NCBI GenBank assembly: GCA_021827245.1 | Contig: JAKAWN010000464.1 | Location: forward strand, 1-5,266 | Reading direction: 5' to 3' | Source of the DNA: Acidobacteriota bacterium | GTDB lineage: Bacteria; Acidobacteriota; Terriglobia; UBA7540 | Length of the DNA: 5,266 nt | Part shown: in pieces, positions 1-5,266 of the stretch | Numbering within the stretch: position 1 is the stretch's first letter | Layout of the letters: each line of letters opens with the position of its first letter | Translations under genes and position numbers: made by a program | The notes under the pieces: model-generated | Told to the model about the DNA's origin: nothing | The model's input: only the letters and a program-made list of their open reading frames with translations | Databases searched by the model: none

Positions 1-708
1 CCATCGCTCCCGCTCACGCCCCTAGCAGGCAGGCTGGACGATTCCCTCCCGCAGGTAGATGAGCAGCAGGCGCTTGATAAGCTTCTGCGAGACAGTCCCG
101 AAGTTAAACTTGCCGAGGAAGGAATAACGCGGGCCGAGCTTGCTCTCAAGCGCGCGAAAATCGAGCCTAGGCCCAACATCCAGGTTGGAGCGGGCCTCGA
201 TTACAACCGCGAGCTATTGGGCGAAGTGGGTGCCCGGCCCGTTGGATGGGAGGGATCGGTCCAGGTAGGCGTGCAGATCCCGATCTTTAACCGGAACCAG
301 GGAAACGTCAAAACGGCTGCGGCTGAGCTGGCTCACGCTCGGAGCGAGCTCGAACGTGTAAGGCTCTCTCTGCAGTCGAGCTTCGCGCCCGTCTTCAGAG
401 ACTACTCGGATGCACTTGAAACCACCCAACGGTACCAGAAGGAGATTCTGCCCCAGGCTCAAAAGGCGTATGACCTGTATCTCGATAAGTATCGGGAAAT
501 GGCCGCAGCGTACCCGCAGGTTTTAATTGCCCAGCGAACGCTCTTTCAGCTTCGCGAGAATTACGTGATGAATCTGGTGAAACTCCGCGAGAGAGCCACC
601 GAAATCCAGGGCTTTTTGCTGGCGGACGGCCTTGCCACCCCGATTGCGCCGGGCGAGCCAGCGACAGTCTCTCCCGGCATCGAAGTTCGTCCGCCCGGGA
701 CTCCCTGA
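1..708 (+). CDS. TolC/CusC-family outer-membrane efflux protein, C-terminal part (start outside window)
   Basis: The frame is open from base 1 to a TGA at 706-708, giving 235 residues; full members run about 400-450, so the N-terminal half lies upstream. The family forms trimeric outer-membrane channels with a periplasmic helical tunnel, working with RND pumps and membrane-fusion proteins. Seen here is the second OEP repeat. A helix at about residues 20-56 starts with a DSPEVKLAEEGITRAE-like stretch. Beta strands follow, then the diagnostic PIFNRNQG turn at residues 94-101, as in CzcC/CusC-type heavy-metal efflux members. Long heptad-like helices run to about residue 205, including ILPQAQKAYDLY (149-160) and QVLIAQRTLFQLRENY (173-188), the equivalent of the usual VLxAQRTL motif. 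A Pro/Gly-rich tail ends the protein. Pump and adaptor genes would be expected upstream, outside the window. Substrate (metal versus drug) is inferred only from the NRNQG turn. Confidence 0.93.
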   Translation, partial: PSLPLTPLAGRLDDSLPQVDEQQALDKLLRDSPEVKLAEEGITRAELALKRAKIEPRPNIQVGAGLDYNRELLGEVGARPVGWEGSVQVGVQIPIFNRNQGNVKTAAAELAHARSELERVRLSLQSSFAPVFRDYSDALETTQRYQKEILPQAQKAYDLYLDKYREMAAAYPQVLIAQRTLFQLRENYVMNLVKLRERATEIQGFLLADGLATPIAPGEPATVSPGIEVRPPGTP

Positions 709-723
709 TCCGCTGGGTAGTCC
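698..723 (+). terminator. Hairpin overlapping the efflux gene stop codon (weak terminator candidate)
   Basis: GGACTCCC (698-705) pairs with GGGTAGTCC (715-723), leaving one bulged T and a 9-nt loop that contains the TGA stop. It lies at the 3' end of the efflux gene, where transcription would end before the convergent minus-strand genes. There is no following T-tract, so intrinsic termination is doubtful and the hairpin may be chance. Confidence 0.25.
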
Positions 724-899
724 GTTGCTGGATGGCGCAGCGCTCACCCCGGTCACGAGCACGGCATGGCTCATGGGTCAAAATGGATGGGTGGCTGACC
801 TCCCTGTGTTGTCGGTCGGGGGGGACGCCAGCAACACAATCACACACAAGAATCGGAGGTGGTTGCCCATATGCTGGCACCTAATCGAATACTCCCCCG

Positions 900-1268
900 C
901 TAATCTTCCGACGGGCTTTGGATATGATCGATAACTAAGATCTCAACGGGGCCTTTTTCCGGTTTGAGTTTAAGTCCAAGTTGCTCCCGAATCGCGGTGA
1001 AGATCGAAGGTTCGGAAGCGTTCTGGAAGCCGGTCTGGGAGGTAACATTCACCGTAACAGTGCGTCCCATCATCCTTTGCTCGAGAGTAAAGCTGCCACT
1101 GAAACTGGAGGTCGAGCCGGCTGTGCTGACGCGCTGGACGATGCCGCTGAGCGCACCCATCTCCCGCACCATTGTGTTGCTGCCCGACGCACCGATCCCG
1201 CTCCCTTCAAAGGTAGGGTTGATGGTCCCCACCAGTGCCGTTATTGGTCTGATCCTTCCGCGCTTCAT
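900..1268 (-). pseudogene. TIGR03435-family protein, truncated 3' fragment
   Basis: This frame encodes 122 residues ending in TAG (900-902). Its C-terminal half matches my memory of the TIGR03435 signature closely: SIFTAIREQLGLKLKPEKGP (residues 86-105) followed by VEILVIDHIQSPSED. Upstream, NTMVREMGALSGIVQR fits the conserved segment before the usual VVDxTGLTG..F.FTLE block, but here that block reads VSTAGSTSSFSGSFTLE, with the core D, T and L replaced. Family members are about 250-300 residues, so roughly the last 105 remain. The N-terminal part (VASVKP and the RFKL..HRE region) is absent; an in-frame TGA sits at 1284-1286. The ATG at 1266-1268 has no Shine-Dalgarno sequence and lies within the reading frame of the neighbouring pseudogene, so a native start is unlikely. 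The family's function is unknown. A shortened but expressed protein cannot be excluded. Confidence 0.78.
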
Positions 1269-1587
1269 CGCCGAAAATCCGAATCAAGGTTCTGCAGTGG
1301 TATTCGGGGCTCGGCCATTTGGTCAATCGGTGGCTCAAAGGGTTCTCGTGATAACGGCGAAACATTTCTTCATGCTCAGACTGTTTTCCCTTCGCGAACT
1401 GCTCCTGGCTCTGATAATACGCGGCCAGCCGCTCGTGGTCCTGCGGTCTTTTTGCATTGGCAATTTAGGTTTCCACTTCCTTCTTGTTTAGGTTTGATTG
1501 CGAAGCGCGAGCCGAAGGGCTCCCGTACGCCATCAAGATCAATCCCAGCAGTACCAGCGTCAATCGATCCCATTTCGTATTTTTCAT
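1207..1587 (-). pseudogene. Small secreted His/Glu/Met-rich helical protein, interrupted by an in-frame TAA
   Basis: The ATG at 1585-1587 follows AGGAGG with 6-nt spacing. Residues 1-28 form a signal peptide (MKNTKWDR, hydrophobic LTLVLLGLILMAY, cleavage after ARA). The frame stops after residue 40 at TAA (1465-1467), then resumes in the same frame for 85 residues to TGA (1207-1209). The resumed part is coherent and amphipathic: IANAKRPQDHERLAAYYQSQ, then KQSEHEEMFRRYHENP, then EYHCRTLIRIFGDEARKDQ. This resembles a family of small exported proteins I recall from Acidobacteriota, with paired DHxRLAAYY/EHEEM helices and a later HC..L helix; I know no name or proven function. After about residue 113 (near 1250) the sequence stops looking like the family, where TIGR03435 sequence begins in another frame. 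I read it as a nonsense-mutated and 3'-truncated gene. The alternatives are a 40-residue secreted peptide (1465-1587) or stop readthrough. Confidence 0.7.
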
Positions 1588-1593
1588 CGTAAT

Positions 1594-1599
1594 CCTCCT
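1594..1599 (-). promoter_or_regulatory. Strong Shine-Dalgarno AGGAGG for the start at 1587
   Basis: AGGAGG on the minus strand, 6 nt (ATTACG) before the ATG at 1587. It selects this Met over the upstream in-frame Met at 1659, and its good preservation suggests that decay of the gene is recent. Confidence 0.75.
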
Positions 1600-1600
1600 C

Positions 1601-1653
1601 ACTCGTCGTGGCGAGTCTAGTTGGCGGGTCCTCTGCGAGCGGCAAAGGACCTG
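1601..1653 (-). promoter_or_regulatory. Two tandem hairpins in the leader of the 1587 gene
   Basis: On the minus strand, GGTCCT (1651-1646) pairs with AGGACC (1632-1627). The stem is extended inward by TGC/GCA after one mismatch, closes on a 5-nt loop, and is extended outward by a G-T wobble and a C-G pair. A second perfect hairpin, ACTCG-CCACGA-CGAGT (1616-1601), ends one base before the AGGAGG ribosome-binding site. A structured leader this close to the ribosome-binding site could influence translation. No riboswitch class was recognised and no leader peptide was identified. Confidence 0.35.
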
Positions 1654-1665
1654 TGTCATGAGATC

Positions 1666-1690
1666 AAAAAAACAGTTTCAAGAATGCTTG
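1666..1690 (-). terminator. Weak terminator candidate after the Cys-rich gene
   Basis: Downstream of the TAA at 1719-1721, the minus strand reads CAAG-CATT-CTTG (1690-1679), then AAACTG, then a run of seven T (1672-1666). The T-run is good, but the stem is only 4 bp and is separated from it by 6 nt, so this is a poor intrinsic terminator. Confidence 0.25.
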
Positions 1691-1718
1691 TTTGCCGGAG
1701 CGAATCTGACGGAAGGAA

Positions 1719-2090
1719 TTAAACGCAGAAAAGCGAGGTTTGGGCGAGAGGGCTTAGCGGAGGAGCCCACCTCTCATTGAGAGGAAGAATTGGCGTGTGT
1801 CCGGATTTAGATTCGTGTGGCGGCTCCCAAAATGCCGCCGGCAAAGCCGCTGCCGATGCATATTCCGGCGCCTGCACGGATTCTGTTTGAGCAAGCCAGT
1901 TCTGGTCCGGAGCCGGCATGACATGGGAGCAATCCGGTGCCGCCACCGTCGGGATGACTGCTGTGCAGTCCCATCCGACATGACACATGCAGTGCGAGCC
2001 CATCGCGCACTGCCATCCCGCATTCGCCCCGGCGGGCACAAGAAGAGCCAGGGCAAGCGAAAGGCTGTAAGCAACTGTTCCCCTTAACAT
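1719..2090 (-). CDS. Small secreted Cys/Met/His-rich protein, possible metal-binding
   Basis: A 123-residue protein. The ATG at 2088-2090 is preceded by GGAG five bases upstream and starts directly into a signal peptide (MLRGTVAYSLSLALALLVPAGANA, cut given here in two parts: MLRGTVAYSLSL and ALALLVPAGANA), with cleavage after ANA at residue 24. The mature start carries a near-symmetric C-x5-C-x-C-x5-C motif (Cys28, 34, 36, 42; CAMGSHCMCHVGWDC), then C54-S-H-V-M and a last Cys122, with Met30, 35 and 58 and His33, 37 and 56 interleaved. The rest is Ala/Pro-rich and probably disordered, so there is no fold I recognise. Soft thiol, thioether and imidazole ligands in an exported protein suggest binding of copper or another soft metal; this is inference. 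An in-frame Met at 2141 would lengthen the n-region but has no Shine-Dalgarno sequence. It lies 131 bp upstream of the broken secreted-protein gene on the same strand. Confidence 0.62.
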   Translation of the reverse strand: MLRGTVAYSLSLALALLVPAGANAGWQCAMGSHCMCHVGWDCTAVIPTVAAPDCSHVMPAPDQNWLAQTESVQAPEYASAAALPAAFWEPPHESKSGHTPILPLNERWAPPLSPLAQTSLFCV

Positions 2091-2178
2091 CAGCACTCCG
2101 CTCTTCCGAAAGTGCAACCTCACGTATCCGACTACTTTCATCACAGGCGCAATGTAACGCATCCGCCTGCCAGATGCA

Positions 2179-2192
2179 GTGACATCCGTCAC
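2179..2192. repeat. Short perfect hairpin GTGAC-ATCC-GTCAC
   Basis: A 5-bp perfect stem with a 4-nt loop, about 90 bp upstream of the Cys-rich gene start. It could be a small operator or leader stem, but a 5-bp inverted repeat is expected by chance at this length scale. Confidence 0.25.
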
Positions 2193-2275
2193 CGACCGTA
2201 TTGGACGACTCGCACTGCTGCACGGAGGCAATCCTGGTGGCGGATGAACTTCCGGTCGGAGGGTTGGAAAGCCAA

Positions 2276-2314
2276 GAGGATTGTTTCTGAGTGCGCGATC
2301 CAGACACAATCCTC
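2276..2314. repeat. Strong 39-nt stem-loop (9 + 4 bp, one internal mismatch)
   Basis: GAGGATTGT (2276-2284) is the exact reverse complement of ACAATCCTC (2306-2314). After a single T/C mismatch the stem continues as TCTG (2286-2289) with CAGA (2301-2304), closing on an 11-nt loop, AGTGCGCGATC. AAGAGGA occurs just before the right end of the left arm (2274-2280) and again directly after the right arm (2315-2321). No T-run flanks it, so it is not an obvious terminator. It lies about 185-225 bp upstream of the Cys-rich gene start. It could be a leader or small-RNA stem, a REP-like element or an operator. Confidence 0.55.
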
Positions 2315-2660
2315 AAGAGGAGGCGGACCACGCCTTAGTTGGGACGACACGCGACTTGACAAGGCCCCGAGGAAGTAGCTGAAAACCCGCTCCGAAGATG
2401 GTGTAAGAACCTCATACCACTCAACTCAATGATTGAATCCTGTCGGACTCTCGCGACGACAAGAATCCCCAACCATGTGGATGTCGGTCATTCGCTCGAG
2501 GATCTCATACGCTAAAACGGACGCACTGCTCAGGTGGGAGTCTCGATTGCCTTTCCAGTCTGACGCTCAGCACGTTCAACCTACGACTGGCGACCCCGAA
2601 GTTCATCGCTTCAGCCTGGTTTTCTTCAGGAATTCCCTGGCAACCTGCAGAGGTTCCAAA

Positions 2661-2701
2661 GCCGGAAGAGTCTACTTCACATACTCTGCGGACTCTTCGG
2701 C
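2661..2701. repeat. Imperfect inverted repeat downstream of the TonB receptor gene
   Basis: GCCGGAAGAGTC (2661-2672) pairs with GACTCTTCGGC (2691-2701), with one bulged G and an 18-nt loop. It begins 86 bp beyond the receptor's stop codon on the minus strand. Position suits a 3'-end stem, but no T-tract follows in the direction of transcription and the loop is long, so termination is uncertain. Confidence 0.35.
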
Positions 2702-2786
2702 TGCCCCACTAAATTTCCCCTTGTGTGGCGTCTCTGTCCCTTCAATTCGCTGTATTTAGAATCGGATATCTCACCCGAGTTTTCCA

Positions 2787-5266
2787 TTAGAAGACGAGCT
2801 TGAGTGCGAACTGCATCACGCGGGGGTCGCCCGCGAGGCTCGTAATGCGACCCACCGTACCCGGACTCGAAACATCCGAAGCCGGAGTGCTGAACTGCGG
2901 CGTATTGAATAAGTTGAAGACTTCCCAACGGAATTCGAGCTGGCGCTGTTCACCGCCCAACTTGAATGGGAATGAACGGTCGAGGCTGAAGTCCAGGTTA
3001 GTGAAGGGCGGTCCGATCAGGATGTCGCGGCCGGAATTCCCAAGCGCCGCAGGACTTGGCGCCGCAAAGCAGGCCGGATTGAACCATTCGTTAACGCTCC
3101 GTTGGCCGCTGGGAAGGCTTCCATTGCAGAGACGGTTGGGGCGTGTGTCAGCCAGAGGCCCGACAAAGCTACTGAGCGCTGAGGCCGTCACGGTAAAGGG
3201 AAAACCAGAATTCCGCGTGAAAATTCCGTTCATGCGCCAATTGCCCAGAATCGCTGCCGGGATGCCTGTTGTTGCCCACTCCTGCCCGTGCCCGAGCGGA
3301 AAGTCATAAGCGTACGCAAAGACGAACCGGTTCCGGAAATCAAAGTTACTCAGCCCCCGATCGTAAGCAAAGACATTATAGGAGTCTTCCGGGAAGGAAG
3401 ATCCAAATCCCGAGAGATTGTCCCGGGCATCATCAATCGACTTGGAGTAAGTGTACGCGACGTGGAACATGATTCCATGGCTGAATCGCTTTTCGACAGT
3501 AGTTTCCAGTCCGTTGTAAATGGAATTAGCACCGTTTTCCCGGTACTCGACGATGCCGAGGTTCGGATAAGAGAGGTTGAATGTTCCGGGGGGATTCGGC
3601 TGGTTCAGGTTGAGCAAGTATGAAAGATGGGTACCCTTCGTACCCACGTAATCCACGGTGGTGACAATGTCGAAAAGGAACCTTCGCTGAAAACCGGCGC
3701 TCCACTGGTCAATCGTCGGCATTTGCGAATTGGGATCGACGGCCCGCAACCGAACACTTGCCAGGTCAATGTTGGAAACATCACGATAGGAAGCGGGAAA
3801 GCCTTGGCTCAGGAGGAAGAGGGGTGTAGTGGTGTCAGTTGGCGGCACAGTGGGCAAAACATTCAGAAGCCACGGCGGGTTCAGCGACATCTGGTCCTCG
3901 CTCCCGATCCGCTCAAATTGCTGGTAGAAACGCCCGTAGCCAGCACGCAGCACGGTGTTGTGCGTCACTTGATAGGCCAGTCCAATCCGAGGAGCAAAGT
4001 TATCCCTGTCCGGATGGACGAGTTGCTGCGAGAAGTCGGACCCTGCCTTCGCGTACACGAGATGGCTCGTAGCTAGGTCGAGGTTGGTCATCTGGTTGGA
4101 GGCATCGTAGGGCCACGTTGCGTAATCGTAGCGAAGACCGAGGTCGAGTGTTAGGTGCGACCTTACCTTCCAAATATCCTCGGCAAAGTAGGACTGCATC
4201 CATATCCGCATGTCCACTTGGTGGAAAACCGACTCTTGGGCTCCATAGGTATATCCAAGCAGAAAATCCGCCAGTGAATTGCCGGTAAACTGGCCGTCGA
4301 AGTACAGGTGCCCGCGCAGGGCGGGTTCGTCCAGGTAAATGTTGCGCATCGGAAGGTGGTAATCGACCCCGAACTTGAATTCATGGGCCCCACGGGTATA
4401 GTTCAACGTGTCCGCCTCTTCGAACTGGTTCGTGAACTGCCACTTGGGGAGATAGTCCGGGGACCCGAGGTAGGGCATGTTGACCCCGCCCACGTTGGCG
4501 AAGTCCATACCAGGGATGCCTCCGGCATAAAGCGGGCTATCGGGAATGCCGAGGATACCGATCGACGATAACGTATTCTGTCCAAAAGGAGTCTGCACTC
4601 CATGAGACCAATTCCGGCCCCAACCCAAACGAAATGAGTTGACCATCCTCGGGGAAATCATCGCCGTCCAGCCGAGCGCCGCACCCTGGGAGTTCTGGGT
4701 CAAGCGGCCCCAAGCCGATGTTCCTGTGCCGTCAATAATGCTGTTGCCGAAAGGGCCGGGTACAAAGCGCGTCCAGGGAATATCGGAGTAGCGCACGAAC
4801 ACACTGTTGCGTGGAGTAATTTGCCAATCGACCCGGGCGATATAATTGTCCGCGTTGTTTGTAAGCTTGGGGTTGATGAGGTAATTCTCGCGATTCTGTG
4901 GGCCCGGCGGAGGCGTTACGTTCGGAAGCGGCACCATGCTCAAGATTTTCGCCGCCACAGGATCAATGCGGTCGGGCGGAATGATGTTGCCTGGAAACGG
5001 CAGCCCCGTCGTCGGGTCGAAGATCGGGCCGTAGGTGACGCCATTCGCCGCACCCGCCGCCGGCGAAAAGTCTCCTGCTCGCTCGTTCGGAAGCGGCACG
5101 TTAGAAAGTCGCGTCACCCCTTGAACAATTCGTGTTCCTTCGTAATTGAAAAAGAAGAAAGCATGGTTCTTAACAATAGGCCCGCCGATATTGCCGCCGA
5201 ACTGATTCTGTGTGAGGCCGGGCTGCTTCGCGCCCGCTCGATTCGTGAAAAAGGTCGTCGCATCGG
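2787..5266 (-). CDS. TonB-dependent receptor, Oar-like, C-terminal 825 residues (start outside window)
   Basis: The frame is open from the right edge to TAA (2787-2789). The family imports substrates across the outer membrane using TonB/ExbBD energy; Oar-like acidobacterial members usually have about 1000-1200 residues, with a signal peptide and carboxypeptidase-regulatory-like domain followed by a plug, which would lie beyond base 5266. Visible is the plug/barrel boundary QNQFGGNIGGPI (residues 19-30) and FFFFNYEG (36-43). Barrel landmarks then follow in order: RVDWQITPRNSVFVRYSD, HEFKFGVDY (about 294-302), SYFAEDIWKVRSHLTLDLGL followed by RYDY (about 358-381), NFAPRIGLAY, TVDYVGTKGTHL, FHVAYTYSKSIDD, SNFDFRNRFVFAYAYDFPLG and WEVFNLFNTPQF. 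It ends in MQFALKLVF, a C-terminal Phe beta-signal recognised by the BAM complex. No frameshift or stop was seen. A GTG at 5117 is an internal codon. The substrate is unknown; no neighbour indicates it. Confidence 0.95.
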   Translation of the reverse strand, partial: DATTFFTNRAGAKQPGLTQNQFGGNIGGPIVKNHAFFFFNYEGTRIVQGVTRLSNVPLPNERAGDFSPAAGAANGVTYGPIFDPTTGLPFPGNIIPPDRIDPVAAKILSMVPLPNVTPPPGPQNRENYLINPKLTNNADNYIARVDWQITPRNSVFVRYSDIPWTRFVPGPFGNSIIDGTGTSAWGRLTQNSQGAALGWTAMISPRMVNSFRLGWGRNWSHGVQTPFGQNTLSSIGILGIPDSPLYAGGIPGMDFANVGGVNMPYLGSPDYLPKWQFTNQFEEADTLNYTRGAHEFKFGVDYHLPMRNIYLDEPALRGHLYFDGQFTGNSLADFLLGYTYGAQESVFHQVDMRIWMQSYFAEDIWKVRSHLTLDLGLRYDYATWPYDASNQMTNLDLATSHLVYAKAGSDFSQQLVHPDRDNFAPRIGLAYQVTHNTVLRAGYGRFYQQFERIGSEDQMSLNPPWLLNVLPTVPPTDTTTPLFLLSQGFPASYRDVSNIDLASVRLRAVDPNSQMPTIDQWSAGFQRRFLFDIVTTVDYVGTKGTHLSYLLNLNQPNPPGTFNLSYPNLGIVEYRENGANSIYNGLETTVEKRFSHGIMFHVAYTYSKSIDDARDNLSGFGSSFPEDSYNVFAYDRGLSNFDFRNRFVFAYAYDFPLGHGQEWATTGIPAAILGNWRMNGIFTRNSGFPFTVTASALSSFVGPLADTRPNRLCNGSLPSGQRSVNEWFNPACFAAPSPAALGNSGRDILIGPPFTNLDFSLDRSFPFKLGGEQRQLEFRWEVFNLFNTPQFSTPASDVSSPGTVGRITSLAGDPRVMQFALKLVF

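Larger units (their letters stand above)
2091..2786. other. Intergenic region of about 0.7 kb without recognisable genes
   Basis: I read this stretch in both directions and found no coding sequence I can support. The open frames here (for example plus 2112-2378 and 2433-2759) lack Shine-Dalgarno sites, have Arg/Ser/Trp-rich low-plausibility translations and match no family I know. It separates the end of the TonB receptor (2787) from the Cys-rich gene (start 2090), so it should hold the receptor's terminator and the Cys-rich gene's promoter. No convincing -35/-10 pair was seen for the latter. Structured elements inside it are listed separately. It may be the remains of a gene eroded past recognition. 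Confidence 0.6.

Noticed and set aside
217..219. TTG as the start of the efflux protein
   Set aside because: The frame is open back to base 1 with family-typical helix sequence upstream, so the gene enters the window from the left.
805..838. Inverted repeat TGTGTTG/CAACACA between the convergent genes
   Set aside because: Only 7 bp around a 20-nt loop, with no T-tract; not distinguishable from chance.
964..1592. Plus-strand open frames of 175 and 203 codons
   Set aside because: They lie antisense to the TIGR03435 remnant and the secreted-protein pseudogene, whose minus-strand frames show recognisable family motifs; the plus translations show no domain.
2091..2200. Possible cobalamin or other riboswitch before the Cys-rich gene
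   Set aside because: No conserved riboswitch boxes could be matched by eye.
2091..2309. N-terminal extension of the Cys-rich protein to position 2309
   Set aside because: The extension is Arg/Pro/Ser-rich and would place the signal peptide about 73 residues inside the protein; the Met at 2090 has GGAG at suitable spacing and starts the signal peptide directly.
1807..2331. Alternative minus-strand frame of 174 codons, also Cys-rich
   Set aside because: It overlaps the 1719-2090 gene in another frame, has no signal peptide or Shine-Dalgarno site, and its Cys content comes from the same bases read out of frame.
2433..2759. Plus-strand 108-codon frame in the gap
   Set aside because: It has a non-ATG start without a ribosome-binding site, an implausible composition and no family resemblance. 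Short minus-strand stretches such as one reading AYEILERMTDIHMVGD were considered as transposase remnants but matched nothing I can name.
5115..5117. GTG as the start of the TonB receptor
   Set aside because: The frame continues upstream to the window edge with conserved receptor sequence (QNQFGG..GGPI and FFFFNYEG), so this is an internal Val codon.

Overview
The window most likely comes from an Acidobacteriota genome (Terriglobia/Solibacter-like soil lineage). Two things point there: a fragment of the TIGR03435 family, which is essentially confined to and often expanded in Acidobacteriota, and a large Oar-like TonB-dependent receptor of the type that is abundant in that phylum. Base composition is moderately GC-rich. 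This assignment rests on recognised protein families; no rRNA or marker gene is present.

Layout. Positions 1-708 (+) hold the C-terminal half of a TolC/CusC-type outer-membrane efflux protein whose start lies outside the window. Facing it on the minus strand are two decayed genes. Positions 900 to about 1250-1268 hold the 3' end of a TIGR03435 gene. It is fused, out of frame, to the 3' side of a small secreted-protein gene (start 1587) that is also interrupted by an in-frame TAA at 1465-1467. Upstream of these on the same strand is an intact-looking small secreted protein rich in Cys, Met and His (1719-2090). Positions 2091-2786 hold no recognisable gene but contain a strong stem-loop at 2276-2314 and an imperfect inverted repeat at 2661-2701. 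From 2787 to the right edge the minus strand encodes the last 825 residues of the TonB-dependent receptor, uninterrupted and ending in a normal beta-barrel C-terminus.

How the pieces may relate. The efflux outer-membrane protein, the His/Glu/Met-rich secreted pseudogene and the Cys/Met/His-rich secreted protein would be consistent with the edge of a metal-efflux or metal-stress locus that has partly decayed. That link is inference from residue composition and proximity. The TonB receptor looks like an independent transcription unit. No mobile element, CRISPR array, tRNA or rRNA was seen. The most unusual content is the broken pair at 900-1587 and the small Cys-motif protein; I do not see a complete novel multi-gene system.
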